Below, in pieces: positions 1 to 10,419 of a stretch of DNA of 52,257 nucleotides (its first letter is position 1; each line of letters begins with the position of its first letter). Below the pieces are notes generated by a model that worked only from the letters and a program-made list of their open reading frames with translations, was not told the DNA's origin and made no database searches. The stretch comes from Actinomycetota bacterium (GTDB lineage: Bacteria > Actinomycetota > Acidimicrobiia > Acidimicrobiales > Ilumatobacteraceae), in NCBI GenBank assembly GCA_027730505.1, contig JAQCGT010000004.1, positions 1-52,257 of the forward strand, in the 5' to 3' direction. A program made the position numbers and the translations under genes.

Positions 1-231
1 GAGATGGTCGAGACGGCGGGCAGTCGCCTCAGGATCGGCGGCGCGGGCCTGGCTCGCGAGCCGCTGGAGCAGTGTCGTCGGCATTCGCATCGATCCGGCC
101 GGCGTCCGGCCCGATCTGAGTCGATCGAACGCGTCGGACATCGACCCGTGCAGGCAGATGTCGAGGAGCCGGCGCCGCGACATCGATCCCAGTCCGGCGA
201 GTACGGCTCCAGCGACTCGGTCGTCGGTCAT
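1..231 (-). CDS. dprA: DprA-like DNA processing protein, N-terminal fragment (runs off window edge)
   Basis: Reverse-strand reading from ATG at 231 gives MTDDRVAGAVLAGLGSMSRRRLLDICLHGSMSDAFDRLRSG..., with no stop before the window edge. The start overlaps the comM stop (ATGA). Call rests on the usual comM-dprA gene order and a DprA-like N-terminus. Confidence 0.55.
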   Translation of the reverse strand, partial: MTDDRVAGAVLAGLGSMSRRRLLDICLHGSMSDAFDRLRSGRTPAGSMRMPTTLLQRLASQARAADPEATARRLDHL

Positions 232-1829
232 GCGGCGCCCGCCGGCGCCCGGCGCGAGATCTCGGCGCGCATCGACAACGCCACTGCGACATCCTCCTCC
301 GAAAGCGTCGCTTCAGGTCGACCTGCCAGATCGGCGATTGTTCTCGCCGTGCGTCGAATGCGGTGGTAACCACGCCCCGTGAGTCGACCGCGCTCCATCT
401 CCGAACGTAGACGGGCAGCCGCTGGGGGATCGGGAACCGCCCAACGGTCGAGGTGAGCCGCCTCGAGCGATGCGTTGAGCATGCCTCCTCGCTCGGCTGC
501 CACCATTCGGGCGCGTGCGACCCGCTCGGCGACCACCGCGGTCGGCTCCCCAGTGCCCTCCCCCATGAGTTCGCCCACTGCCGGCCGGGATACCGCAACC
601 CTCAGGTCGAAGCGGTCGAGGAGCGGACCGGAAAGCCGACCGATGTATCGCTGACGGGACCGTTCATCGCACTCACAGGAGCCGGGCGCGCCTCCCTCCC
701 CACATGGGCACGGGTTCGTTGCACCGACCAGTTGGAATCGAGCCGGTAGCGATACGTGATGGTTCACGCGACCGACTGAGATCACACCCGACTCCACCGC
801 CTCGCGCAACGTATCGAGCACGGAAGGAGCGAACTGTCCCATCTCGTCGACGAAGAGCACGCCTCCATGAGCAAGGCTGACCTCACCGGGTCGCATGTGA
901 TGTGACCCTCCACCGACCATTGCTGCCGCTGACGACGTGTGATGTGGGGACCGAAACGGCGGTCGACGCACCAAGCCTCCGGCTGGCAATCCCACACCGG
1001 CCGCCGAACGCACCATCGTCGCCTCGAGTGCCACCTCCGGGGACAGGTCGGGCAATAGGCCCGGCAGCCGACGAGCCAACATCGTCTTGCCCGATCCGGG
1101 CGAACCGACGAGCAGCAGATGATGCCCGCCAGCAGCAGCCACCTCGAGTGCCAACCTGGCCACGGGTTGACCACGGACCTCAGCGAGATCGGGTACCGCG
1201 TCGTCATCGTCATCGTTGGCAATCGGTGACGTGGCCTCGGCCCACTCGGCCGAACCTGACAGCGCATCGACCAAACCACGCAACGACGACGCAGCACGCA
1301 CACGGCCGCTCGATACGACCCGGGCTTCGACCACGCCATCTGGGGGAACGACCCAGTCGTGCTCGGGCAGCACTCCCACCATGGGAGCGATGCCCGGCAC
1401 ATGTCTGATCGACCCGTCGAGACCCAGTTCGCCGACGAAGGCCACTCCAGCAGTGGCATCGGCGGCCAATTGGGATGTCGCAACCAGAACGCCGACCGCA
1501 ATCGCCAGATCGAGGCCCGATCCGGTCTTGCGGTGCCGTGGCGGCGCCAGATTCACGGTCACCCGACGATCAGGCCACTCCAGTCCGGACGACATGACCG
1601 CTGAGCGGACACGGTCACGGGCCTCGCGACACGCTTCATCGGGAAGACCCAGCATCGAGAACCCCGGAAGACCGCGGCCGACATGGACCTCGACCGTCAC
1701 GGGATGCCCTCTCGCACCGAGCAGTGTCGATGACGGAATGGATGAGATCACCACGACCCCCTCAAAAAGAACAGCTTGGAGGAGGCGAACCCCGATCGGT
1801 GACCCCACCCTAGACAGCGGGTGTGTCAC
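228..1829 (-). CDS. comM: YifB/ComM family Mg-chelatase-like AAA+ ATPase
   Basis: GLPGFSMLGLPDEACREARDRVRSA, Walker A GSPGSGKTMLARRLP, FRSPHHTSS, NPCPCG motifs. True start may be internal (near VVISSIPSSTLLGARGHPVTVEVHVGRGLPGF). Confidence 0.93.
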   Translation of the reverse strand: MTHPLSRVGSPIGVRLLQAVLFEGVVVISSIPSSTLLGARGHPVTVEVHVGRGLPGFSMLGLPDEACREARDRVRSAVMSSGLEWPDRRVTVNLAPPRHRKTGSGLDLAIAVGVLVATSQLAADATAGVAFVGELGLDGSIRHVPGIAPMVGVLPEHDWVVPPDGVVEARVVSSGRVRAASSLRGLVDALSGSAEWAEATSPIANDDDDDAVPDLAEVRGQPVARLALEVAAAGGHHLLLVGSPGSGKTMLARRLPGLLPDLSPEVALEATMVRSAAGVGLPAGGLVRRPPFRSPHHTSSAAAMVGGGSHHMRPGEVSLAHGGVLFVDEMGQFAPSVLDTLREAVESGVISVGRVNHHVSLPARFQLVGATNPCPCGEGGAPGSCECDERSRQRYIGRLSGPLLDRFDLRVAVSRPAVGELMGEGTGEPTAVVAERVARARMVAAERGGMLNASLEAAHLDRWAVPDPPAAARLRSEMERGRLTGRGYHRIRRTARTIADLAGRPEATLSEEDVAVALSMRAEISRRAPAGAA

Positions 1830-1838
1830 ACTCCCCCG

Positions 1839-2285
1839 GTGCCCGACAACCGTCTTCGACGACTCGCGCCAGCACTGATCGCGACGATGGTCATCACCGC
1901 CTGTGGTGGCGATGACCCCTCACCAAGCGCTGCTCGCTTCTGCGCCGAAGTCGCCGCAAACCGGTCATCGATCGTGTCACCCACCCTGACCGGAGACATC
2001 GATGTCGACGTGGTCGTCGAATTGCATCAACGGCTCCGCTCGCTCGCACCGCTCGCCGTAGCCACCGAGTGGGGTCTGATCACCGAGGCCATCGAAGCGG
2101 CAGCAGCGGTTGACGTCGCCGACGTCGACTCGCTTCAGCGCGCCGTCGACGCTGCCTATCGGAGCGAAACAGCGGCGGTCACGGTCGCTGAATGGGTGCT
2201 CGCATCATGTGGAGTCGACCTCGGGCCCGTCACGACGATCGTGCCCCACGACCGTCCTGAGCCCGCGGCACCTGTGGGGAGCTGA
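1839..2285 (+). CDS. Small putative lipoprotein, unknown function
   Basis: Lipobox-like N-terminus RRLAPALIATMVITACGGDD. ORF 1821..2285; the exact start is uncertain. Confidence 0.6.
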   Translation: MPDNRLRRLAPALIATMVITACGGDDPSPSAARFCAEVAANRSSIVSPTLTGDIDVDVVVELHQRLRSLAPLAVATEWGLITEAIEAAAAVDVADVDSLQRAVDAAYRSETAAVTVAEWVLASCGVDLGPVTTIVPHDRPEPAAPVGS

Positions 2286-2292
2286 GGCCGGC

Positions 2293-2895
2293 TCAGAGCA
2301 TCTCGCCGCGTCGCAAAATGACGCGGTCGCACAGGCCGTAGTCTCTGGCCTGCTCGGCCGTGAACCAGCGGTCACGCTCAGAGTCAGCCTGGATCTGTTC
2401 GAGCGTCTGACCAGAGTGTTCAGCGATCAGTTCAGCCATACGGCGCTTGGTGTACGCCAACTGCTCAGCCTGGATAGCGATATCGGCAGCCTGGCCGCGA
2501 AGTCCAGCCAACGGCTGATGCATCATGATCCGAGCGTTGGGCAGGCAGAACCGCTTACCCGCCGCACCGGCGGTCAACAGGAACTGCCCCATCGATGCCG
2601 CCAGCCCGAGACAGACCGTCGCAACGTCACACGAGACGAACTGCATCGTGTCGTAGATGGCCATGCCGGCCGTCACCGAGCCACCGGGCGAGTTGACGTA
2701 CAACCAGATGTCGGCATCGGGGTCCTCACCCTCGAGGTAGAGCAACTGGGCGCAGATCTGATTGGCGATGTCATCATTCACGTCAGACCCCAACAGAACG
2801 ACGCGGTTTTTCAACAGCCGGTTGAACACATCGCTGCGCGGATCGAAACCGCCGTCGAGAGCGAGAGGGGTGAGGGCCGAGGACTCAGAAGCCAT
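2293..2895 (-). CDS. clpP: ATP-dependent Clp protease proteolytic subunit
   Basis: [18 protein letters not shown], catalytic Ser in [11 protein letters not shown] and His in MMHQPLAG. Start taken at [10 protein letters not shown]. Confidence 0.95.
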   Translation of the reverse strand: MASESSALTPLALDGGFDPRSDVFNRLLKNRVVLLGSDVNDDIANQICAQLLYLEGEDPDADIWLYVNSPGGSVTAGMAIYDTMQFVSCDVATVCLGLAASMGQFLLTAGAAGKRFCLPNARIMMHQPLAGLRGQAADIAIQAEQLAYTKRRMAELIAEHSGQTLEQIQADSERDRWFTAEQARDYGLCDRVILRRGEML

Positions 2896-2927
2896 GGATT
2901 GCAGGCTACCGGCGAGGACCGATGACG

Positions 2928-4133
2928 TCAGCGTGCAACGCCAGACAGGACCACCGCAGCCGGCCCGCTCGGGCAACGCCCCGTGGTCAGGTCCTCCATC
3001 AGACCCGCCAAGCCGGCTGTACCGGTGGGCGATGTGGGAGGACCGGTGGAAGCAACGAGCTCCGCTGCAGCGACGATCGATGACTCGCGGGCAACAACAC
3101 AATGTCCACCGCTCGAGAGCACCGCCCGCCGAACCCCGATCCAGTCGTAGGTCTCGTCATCGAGGATTCCGTCCGCCAGAGAGCCCGGCTCTGACCAGGG
3201 CACCATCACCTCCGACCAGTGCCGCTCGGGCTCGTCCATCGAATCAGCTCTCTCCATCGCAGCGGCGAACGGCGCACACCCCTCAGCCTGCACCGCCACC
3301 AGCGGCACCGACGATCCCAAACCCGCACCAAGGCAGGTCGCGAACGCGCCCCCTCCGATCTGGACGTACATCGAACCAAGCCCATCAGCGGGCAGCGCAT
3401 CAGCGATCTCCCAACCGATCGTGCGACCGGTGTCGAGGCACCAACCGTTGGCAGGCCCCTGCACGCTGAAGGGAACCGCGCCATCGGCCACCGCCCGCCG
3501 GAATGCAGACATGGCCGGATCGCCAGCATCGGAGGTTCGCTCGCAGCGGTTCACCTCAGCACCGAGCGCATCGAGTCCCGAGCCGAAGGCCGGGTCCATC
3601 CACGTTGGCACGAAGACGTTGATCGGCCAACGTTGTGACGCCGCAATGGTGGCGGCTGCGAGCGCTGCGTTTCCACATGACGAGATCGCCAGCGGCGGCC
3701 GGCTGTTTATCAGGCCGAGTTCCTCAGCGGCCCGAAGGTGCAGCATGATCCCGATCAGGTGCCGGGCCTTGTGGGAGCCGGCCACCGAGTTGGTCTCGTC
3801 CTTGGCCCACACATCGACCCCAAGCGCCGCCGAGATCCTCTCGTGCCGGCCGAAGGGAGTGATTCGGAAGGCGCCACCCACCGATGCCGCCAGCCGCACG
3901 GTGTCCGCATCGGACATGCCATTGGCACGCGCGAACGCCCACCAAGCCGACCTTCGGCGATAGCGGATCAGGGGATTCGTCTCACCCCGGTCAACCTCAT
4001 CGACCGATCCATCATCAACCGGTTCGAGAAGATGGAACGGATCGTCCACGCTCGCTGAGGGGCACGTCCACGACGCTGGCTGATCGACGTCCACAGACGA
4101 ACCGCAGACCGCACAGCGGAACGCAATGATCAC
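2928..4133 (-). CDS. PLP-dependent (fold type II) threonine-synthase-like enzyme with N-terminal Cys-rich segment
   Basis: [15 protein letters not shown] (PLP Lys region), [12 protein letters not shown]-terminal CAVCGSS...C. Confidence 0.8.
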   Translation of the reverse strand: MIIAFRCAVCGSSVDVDQPASWTCPSASVDDPFHLLEPVDDGSVDEVDRGETNPLIRYRRRSAWWAFARANGMSDADTVRLAASVGGAFRITPFGRHERISAALGVDVWAKDETNSVAGSHKARHLIGIMLHLRAAEELGLINSRPPLAISSCGNAALAAATIAASQRWPINVFVPTWMDPAFGSGLDALGAEVNRCERTSDAGDPAMSAFRRAVADGAVPFSVQGPANGWCLDTGRTIGWEIADALPADGLGSMYVQIGGGAFATCLGAGLGSSVPLVAVQAEGCAPFAAAMERADSMDEPERHWSEVMVPWSEPGSLADGILDDETYDWIGVRRAVLSSGGHCVVARESSIVAAAELVASTGPPTSPTGTAGLAGLMEDLTTGRCPSGPAAVVLSGVAR

Positions 4134-4145
4134 GACGACACCGGC

Positions 4146-5669
4146 TCAGCCGGCCGCGACCCGAGCGTTGAACTCGTCGATCATCTCGTCCCACACACCC
4201 ACATATCGGCGAAGACCGACCCAGAACGACTGATGTCGGCGTTGTTCGAAGAGTTCGAACGGGGTGCCCTGCTGCTCGACCCAGGTGTAGTACCCGAGGT
4301 TGAAGACACGACGGCGATCCGCTTCGGTCATGTCGATCATGTTCTCCGTCGAGATGTGTCCGAGATGCCGGCCGAAGATCTCCGCTGCATCCGCAGTCGT
4401 GCACTCGCCACCGAAGCGACCCGAAAGGGTCTTGGCCCGTTCGCTCGGGTACAGAGCGCTGCCGTCCGTCGCAACGGTGATGAGAGCGTCATCAGGGCCG
4501 AGGTCGAGGAGTCGGGCCGTCTTGATGGCGGCGAGCGTGTTGCAGATCGCTGAAAATCCGAAGTGCGTCAGTGCGTCGATCACCTGAGGAGCGACACCCT
4601 TCACATCGGCGAGATAGGCCTGACCGGCTGTGGTATTGAACAGCACATCCAGATCGTCCGTCGCACGGTCGCTGATCGCACACACCACGTCGGTGTTCAT
4701 GACGTTGTGGATGAGCGGGATGTGCTTGTCGCCGATGCCTTGGATGTTGTGCTCACCGAACCCGTTCTCGAGCATCGTCGGGCACTCGAGCGCTTCGACC
4801 GCCACGATGCGGGTGCCGTACTCGTCCTTCAGACGATCGCCCGCTGCGATGGTGCCGGCGGATCCGGTGGCCGAAGTGAACGCAGCCAAGCGAACATCGC
4901 GCCCCGATGCGGCTCGGACATGCTCGAACACATGAGCGAGCGCACGACCGGTGACAGCATGATGGCCGAGGTGATTCCCGAACTCTGAGAACTGGTTCAG
5001 GATGAAGTTCTCGGGGTCGAGCGCCAGTTCGTTACAGGCGTCGTAGATCTCTTTGACGTTCGACTCGGTTCCCGTCGTACGGATCACATCCTCGGCGGGG
5101 TTCTCGCACCACTGGTCGAGCCAGTCGAAACGCTCCTGACTCATACCCTCCGGCAGGATCGCGACCCCCCGGCTTGCCATGATCCGGCTGATGGCAATGC
5201 CCCCACGGGCATAGTTGCCGGTTGACGGCCACACGGCGCGATGCCGCGTGGGGTCGAACTGTCCGGTGACCACACGCGGCGCCAGACACGAGTACGCGGC
5301 CAGCACCTTGTGGGCGGTGATCATTGGAAAGCGATCACCGAAGACGACGATGATCGGACTCTCGACGCCGGTTACCTCAGGTGGCAACACCACGTGGTCG
5401 GGCACGGACACCCGACCGCCGGCGAGATCGTTGTACCAATGCACGCGCCACAGATTTCGGGCGTCGGGACCCTGGGGGTTGGCGTCTGCGACGGAGGCGG
5501 CGTGATCGAACGAGGACGGATCAGCGAGTTGGGCAAAGGTCGGAAGCCTGATGCCCCGCTCACGGAATCGCTGGACCGAGTTGGCGAGAGCAGAGTCGTC
5601 GACGACCCTGTCGGCGAGACCGAACTGGTTCTCAAGTGCGGCGTCGAGGGTGGCATCGGAGACGGTCAC
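4146..5669 (-). CDS. PLP-dependent cysteine-synthase-like family protein
   Basis: [65 protein letters not shown]; fold-type-II PLP enzyme pattern. Confidence 0.75.
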   Translation of the reverse strand: MTVSDATLDAALENQFGLADRVVDDSALANSVQRFRERGIRLPTFAQLADPSSFDHAASVADANPQGPDARNLWRVHWYNDLAGGRVSVPDHVVLPPEVTGVESPIIVVFGDRFPMITAHKVLAAYSCLAPRVVTGQFDPTRHRAVWPSTGNYARGGIAISRIMASRGVAILPEGMSQERFDWLDQWCENPAEDVIRTTGTESNVKEIYDACNELALDPENFILNQFSEFGNHLGHHAVTGRALAHVFEHVRAASGRDVRLAAFTSATGSAGTIAAGDRLKDEYGTRIVAVEALECPTMLENGFGEHNIQGIGDKHIPLIHNVMNTDVVCAISDRATDDLDVLFNTTAGQAYLADVKGVAPQVIDALTHFGFSAICNTLAAIKTARLLDLGPDDALITVATDGSALYPSERAKTLSGRFGGECTTADAAEIFGRHLGHISTENMIDMTEADRRRVFNLGYYTWVEQQGTPFELFEQRRHQSFWVGLRRYVGVWDEMIDEFNARVAAG

Positions 5670-5762
5670 CTTGACATTCTGTCAAAGCACGACGGCTGGC
5701 GCACGTGCACGTATCCGACGGGCCCGACTGAGCGGTTCCGCCAGCGATACCCTCTCAGGCCT

Positions 5763-5842
5763 GCGGGCGTGGCGGAACTGGCAGACGCGCAGGATTTAGG
5801 TTCCTGTTCTTCGGAGTGTGGGTTCGAGTCCCACCGCCCGCA
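5763..5842 (+). tRNA. tRNA-Leu, anticodon TAG (no encoded CCA)
   Basis: Acceptor stem GCGGGCG/CGCCCGC, anticodon arm CAGGA-TTTAGGT-TCCTG, class II variable arm, T-arm GGTTCGAGTCCCACC. Confidence 0.96.
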
Positions 5843-5885
5843 CAACGATCGGCGCCGAGTGCGTTGTCCCGGCGGAGGTGATCTC

Positions 5886-6005
5886 ATGTTCGAAGACATC
5901 GATGATCCAGACGAGGGCGACACATGCCCGTTCTGCGGAGATGCCGCAGTGGAGGACGGACCTGACGGGCGGTGGTGCCCAGCGTGCGGTTCGTCGTTTG
6001 AGTGA
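5886..6005 (+). CDS. Small zinc-ribbon protein (39 aa)
   Basis: MFEDIDDPDEGDTCPFCGDAAVEDGPDGRWCPACGSSFE: two CxxC pairs, ggaggtg upstream of ATG. Confidence 0.7.
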   Translation: MFEDIDDPDEGDTCPFCGDAAVEDGPDGRWCPACGSSFE

Positions 6006-6020
6006 CGCGAAGCGGTGGAC

Positions 6021-7577
6021 TCAGTCGACCGGGCGGGTCACGATGGTGGAGAAGCACATCTCGTCATCGCTGCCGAACGACCACAGCACGTAGGCCGGTT
6101 CGAGTGACTGGTCGCGTCGTGAACGCTCCCACGAACACTCGAATCGCACGGTGTCGCCAGGCTTGATCACAATCGATTCTGCGGGTCGATAGTTGAACTG
6201 CCAGTCGTAGTCCCAGTCGGGAATGTCGAGCAGCACCAACTCGTCAGGCGTGTCGGGGTTCAGCGTCATTCGATAGGTCGCACCGAGATCGTGCATGTGT
6301 CCGAGCACCGAGACGATCTCTCCGGGGGTGGACACCGGGAGATCGCAGCTCGACCACGCTGTGCCACCAGTCATGTGCGCGAAATCCGTTGGGGTCACAC
6401 CACACCGCATGTTGATGAAATCGGCCGGAACGACTCCGTATTCGGCTCGTACCATCGCCGCCACGGCCTCACGATCGCACAGTGGTCCCGATTCACCTGG
6501 ACCGCAGGGGATCTCCGCTGGTGTCAGATATTGCGAAATCGTGACCGGTTCGAGCGCCAGGTCGCCACTCGCCAACGAGAGTTCGATGTGCGACGAATCG
6601 GGTCCTGGTCGGGTGTCGTAGTGGTAGTGCACCTGGATGACGAAGAAGTCACCCGGCTCCAGCCAAAGTCCGAATCCATCGGGATAGACCTCAGGCAACT
6701 GTCCCGGAGCCCACCCCATCACGAAGCGATCGTCAGCGAGGCCTGTGCCGCCGTAGCACTCCCAACCGCTGCCCGGCTCAGCCGCATCTCGTAGCGACGC
6801 CGCCTCGCGTTGTGCTGCGGGCACGATGTACCCAATGGCGTGGTGCACCACCGCAGTCTGGTCAGCGACAAACTGATGGCCCCGCAGCCACGCCCCATCG
6901 GTCAGCTCCGGGTCGTACACGAGACAGCGGTAGTCGTCGTATCGGCCGCTCTCACCTCCGTACGGTTCGAGCGGGGGTATCACGAGCGGCTCGCGAATCG
7001 CCGCAATGGGTCCACCGATCATCGAGGTCGCAGAATCGACGTCGAGCCTCGACCCAGCGTCAATCCAGTCGAGGATGTCGGCCAGTTCATCATCGGTGAG
7101 GGCAAGCGAATCGGCGTATGGGACACCGATGTCGCTTGCTGGCCAAGGAGGCATTGCTCCCGAGCGGAGTTGCTCATCGATGAACACCGACACGTCAACC
7201 ACATCGCGCGCTGTCGACAGATTCCAGTGCGTTGAACCCGGACCTCCCGGGTTGTGACACGAGGCGCAATGTTCCACGAGTAGAGGCGCAACGCGATCGG
7301 CGTATCCGGTCGACTCAGCCGAGGCGGTGAACGCCACCGAGACCGCATCGGTGCCGGCGAGTACCGGTTCGAGCGTTGTCGTGGTCGTCGTCGTGGTCGT
7401 CACCGTGCTCGATGGTGTAACCCCTGATGGAGCCGACGTCGTGGTCTCGACGACCGAGGTCGGCGCGGATGTCTGCACAGATGACTCGTTGACATCTGCC
7501 GCGCCATTATCGGCACTACCGCAGGCAGCGACACCGAGGGCCACAACCACGGCGGGGACTGACCAGCGGCGTCGCAT
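6021..7577 (-). CDS. Lipoprotein with CxxCH motif and copper type II ascorbate-dependent monooxygenase-like (PHM-like) region
   Basis: Lipobox VVVALGVAACGS, Thr-rich linker, EHCASCHNPGGPG, HHAIGY, VHYHYD, LGHMHDLGATYRM, SDDEMCF. Confidence 0.8.
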   Translation of the reverse strand: MRRRWSVPAVVVALGVAACGSADNGAADVNESSVQTSAPTSVVETTTSAPSGVTPSSTVTTTTTTTTTLEPVLAGTDAVSVAFTASAESTGYADRVAPLLVEHCASCHNPGGPGSTHWNLSTARDVVDVSVFIDEQLRSGAMPPWPASDIGVPYADSLALTDDELADILDWIDAGSRLDVDSATSMIGGPIAAIREPLVIPPLEPYGGESGRYDDYRCLVYDPELTDGAWLRGHQFVADQTAVVHHAIGYIVPAAQREAASLRDAAEPGSGWECYGGTGLADDRFVMGWAPGQLPEVYPDGFGLWLEPGDFFVIQVHYHYDTRPGPDSSHIELSLASGDLALEPVTISQYLTPAEIPCGPGESGPLCDREAVAAMVRAEYGVVPADFINMRCGVTPTDFAHMTGGTAWSSCDLPVSTPGEIVSVLGHMHDLGATYRMTLNPDTPDELVLLDIPDWDYDWQFNYRPAESIVIKPGDTVRFECSWERSRRDQSLEPAYVLWSFGSDDEMCFSTIVTRPVD

Positions 7578-7582
7578 CGAGG

Positions 7583-8731
7583 TCAGAGGCGCTCGATGAT
7601 GGTGACGTTGGCCTGACCACCGCCTTCGCACATCGTCTGCAGACCGAAGCGGCCACCGGTGCGTTCGAGTTCGTTCACGAGCGTCACCATTAAGCGAGCG
7701 CCCGTCGCGCCGAGCGGATGTCCGAGGGCGATGGCTCCACCGCTCGGGTTCACCTTCGCCGGGTCAGCCCCGATCTCTTTCAACCAGGCCATCGGCACCG
7801 GGGCGAACGCCTCATTGATCTCAACCACATCGATGTCATCGATGGTCATACCGGTGCGCTCAAAAGCTCGCCGGGTGGCCGGAATCGGGGCCGACAGCAT
7901 CATGATCGGATCATCGGCGAGCACGGTCATATGGTGGATACGTGCGCGCGGGGTGAGACCGTGACGCTTCACCGCCTCCTCACTTGCCACCAGCAGCGCG
8001 GCCGAACCGTCAGAGATCTGACTGGCAACAGCGGCAGTGATTCGGCCGCCCTCGCGCAATGTTGCCAACGAACGCATCTTCTCGAGGTTCGGTTCACGCG
8101 GGCCTTCGTCGAAGTCGAGGCCGTTGAGCGGAACGATCTCATTGTCGAACCGACCCTCGGCGCGGGCTCTGAGAGCACGCTCATGTGACTCGACGGCGAA
8201 AGCCTCCATCTCCTCCCGGGAGATGTCCCAATGGGTTGCCATCATCTCGGCCCCGAGGAACTGACTCACCTCGCCGTTTCCGAACCGACCTGACCAACCC
8301 TGTGCTCCTGTGAACGGGTTGAACTCGGGGTCATCCTTGCCAGCCTGCGCCCCAGCGGTGATCGGCACCATCGACATGTTCTCGACGCCGCCGGCGACCA
8401 CGATGTCCATCGTTCCCGACATCACCGCCTGGGCGGCAAACTGGACAGCCTGCTGCGCTGACCCACACTGACGATCGATCGTCACACCAGGTACGTGCAT
8501 CGGGAGGCCAGCTGTCAGCCACGAGGTGCGGGCAATACATCCGGACTGCTCCCACACAGAGTTCACATTGCCGAACACCACGTCATCGACCGCCTCGGGA
8601 TCGACCCCTGAGCGTTCGATCAACGCCTTGATCGAGTGAGCCCCGAGATCGGCTGGATGCACGCTCGAGAGCGAGCCGCCACGGCGACCTACGGGGGAAC
8701 GGACTGCATCGACGATAAACGCTTCGGCCAT
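7583..8731 (-). CDS. Acetyl-CoA C-acyltransferase (thiolase)
   Basis: DRQCGSAQQAVQFAAQAV, VVAGGVENMSMVP, NPSGGAIALGHPLGATGARL, MCEGGGQANVTI. Confidence 0.95.
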   Translation of the reverse strand: MAEAFIVDAVRSPVGRRGGSLSSVHPADLGAHSIKALIERSGVDPEAVDDVVFGNVNSVWEQSGCIARTSWLTAGLPMHVPGVTIDRQCGSAQQAVQFAAQAVMSGTMDIVVAGGVENMSMVPITAGAQAGKDDPEFNPFTGAQGWSGRFGNGEVSQFLGAEMMATHWDISREEMEAFAVESHERALRARAEGRFDNEIVPLNGLDFDEGPREPNLEKMRSLATLREGGRITAAVASQISDGSAALLVASEEAVKRHGLTPRARIHHMTVLADDPIMMLSAPIPATRRAFERTGMTIDDIDVVEINEAFAPVPMAWLKEIGADPAKVNPSGGAIALGHPLGATGARLMVTLVNELERTGGRFGLQTMCEGGGQANVTIIERL

Positions 8732-8790
8732 GACCGCACCGTAGCCCGCCGACGGCGCCGAGAGCAGAGCCGGAATGGCAGGCTTGGGGG

Positions 8791-9822
8791 ATGCGCATCG
8801 ATGATCTCGCCACGCCTGCGCTCGTCGTCGACGTCGACGCTCTCGACCGGAACCTTGCGGTGATGGCTGCTCGATTCGATGGCGCGAGTCTTCGACCGCA
8901 TGTCAAAGCTCACAAGTGCACGGCGCTTGCAGCGCGTCAGGTTGCTCAGGGCCACCGCACCTTCACCTGCGCCACACCGAGAGAAGTCGTCGGCATGGCA
9001 ACCGCCGGTGTTGGCGAGCATCTTCTGCTCGCCAACGAAGTCCTCGATCACGATCGGCTCACCGCGATGGTCGAAGCGTGTGATAGGGCCGGAATCGGCC
9101 TCGCTGTCGCAATCGACTCGGTCGAGACACTGGATGCGGCACGGCGAGCAGGCGTGCGCGAAGTGCTCATCGATGTCGAGGTCGGCCTGCCGCGTTGTGG
9201 GATCTCCCCTGACGCCGCCGGATCACTCGCTGACGCTGCTCGGCGTGCCGGAATCGAGGTGAGCGGCGTGATGGGCTATGAGGGGCATCTCCAGATGGTG
9301 ACCGATCGTGTGCAACAGCGTGAGCAGGTCGCCCAGTCGATGGCGATGTTGCGTCATGCTCACGATGAGGTCGGTGGGCCGATCGTGTCGGCAGGTGGCA
9401 CAGGCACCCACCGCGCTCACGTGATCGGACTCGGTCATCCGACCGGCGTCACTGAGATCCAGGCTGGCTCCTACGCGCTCATGGACACCCAATACGAGGA
9501 ACTGGGTGACGGATTCGAACGAGCCCTGACGATCATCGGCACGGTCATCTCGGTCAATGGACGGCGTGGCGTCGCCGACGTCGGACTCAAGGCGCTCGGG
9601 ATGGACCACGGGAATCCCGCCATCGACGGAGCGACGGTGTGGTTCTGCTCCGATGAGCACCTCACCTTTGCCACCCCGGAGGGAACCGGCCCGGTGGTGG
9701 GCAGCCGGGTCAGGGTCACGCCGGCACATGTTGACCCCACGATCGCCCGCCACGAGACGATCTGGCTGGCCCAAGGCGATGATGTCGTCGGCCAGTGGTC
9801 AGTCGACCTCCGCCACTGGTAG
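8791..9822 (+). CDS. D-threonine aldolase / D-serine dehydratase-like (alanine racemase fold III) protein
   Basis: DLATPALVVDVDALDRNLAVMAARFDG..LRPHVKAHKC, C-terminal DEHLTF...VGSRVRVTPAHVDPT. Confidence 0.85.
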   Translation: MRIDDLATPALVVDVDALDRNLAVMAARFDGASLRPHVKAHKCTALAARQVAQGHRTFTCATPREVVGMATAGVGEHLLLANEVLDHDRLTAMVEACDRAGIGLAVAIDSVETLDAARRAGVREVLIDVEVGLPRCGISPDAAGSLADAARRAGIEVSGVMGYEGHLQMVTDRVQQREQVAQSMAMLRHAHDEVGGPIVSAGGTGTHRAHVIGLGHPTGVTEIQAGSYALMDTQYEELGDGFERALTIIGTVISVNGRRGVADVGLKALGMDHGNPAIDGATVWFCSDEHLTFATPEGTGPVVGSRVRVTPAHVDPTIARHETIWLAQGDDVVGQWSVDLRHW

Positions 9823-9825
9823 AAG

Positions 9826-10419
9826 TCATCTCATCGAGAGTGCCTCGAGCAGCGCTGTCATCGCCTTGGCCCGATGCGAGATCGCGTTCTTCTCCGTCGC
9901 GTCCATCTCGGCGAAAGTGCGTCCGTCACCTTCGGCGGGGATGAACACACTGTCATAGCCAAAGCCGCGCGTCCCTCGCTCACTCGTTGCGATCGTCCCC
10001 TCGCACACCCCGGCGACCGTCATCGTTGATCCATCTGGCCGAACGATGGTCATGACCGTGCGGAATCGAGCGGTCCGGTCAGTTCGTCCGGTAAGCAGCG
10101 TGAGGAGGTGGCGGCGATTGTCTGCGTCGCTGGAACCGACACCGGCGAAACGCGCGGTGCGCACCCCCGGAGCACCATTGAGCGCATCGACTTCGAGTCC
10201 GGTGTCATCGGCGAGGGCGGCGGACTCGGTCGCCTCGCAGATGGCGGATGCTTTCAGCATCGCGTTGCCCTCAAGCGTGTCGGCATTCTCATCGATGTCG
10301 GGCACGTCGGTGGGTCGCGGCGCGAGTTCGACCACGCCATCGAGGAGTGTCGCCATCTCAGCGACCTTGCCCGGATTCGCCGATGCGCACACCAGCCGCA
10401 GGTTGTTCCGAGCGGTCAC
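9826..10419 (-). CDS. rdgB: XTP/dITP diphosphatase (RdgB/HAM1)
   Basis: [61 protein letters not shown]...[10 protein letters not shown]. Confidence 0.95.
   Translation of the reverse strand: MTARNNLRLVCASANPGKVAEMATLLDGVVELAPRPTDVPDIDENADTLEGNAMLKASAICEATESAALADDTGLEVDALNGAPGVRTARFAGVGSSDADNRRHLLTLLTGRTDRTARFRTVMTIVRPDGSTMTVAGVCEGTIATSERGTRGFGYDSVFIPAEGDGRTFAEMDATEKNAISHRAKAMTALLEALSMR

Noticed and set aside
29-598. 189-aa minus-strand ORF spanning the comM 3' end
   Set aside because: Overlaps comM in another frame and has Arg/Ser/Pro-rich, family-less sequence; the dprA/comM frames explain this region.
782-1501. 239-aa minus-strand ORF inside comM
   Set aside because: Out-of-frame shadow of comM, typical of high-GC DNA; composition (Arg/Trp/Cys-rich) is not protein-like.
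7370-7405. gtcgtggtcgtcgtcgtggtcgtc simple repeat
   Set aside because: Explained as the Thr-rich linker of the lipoprotein on the minus strand; no sign of a CRISPR or regulatory array.
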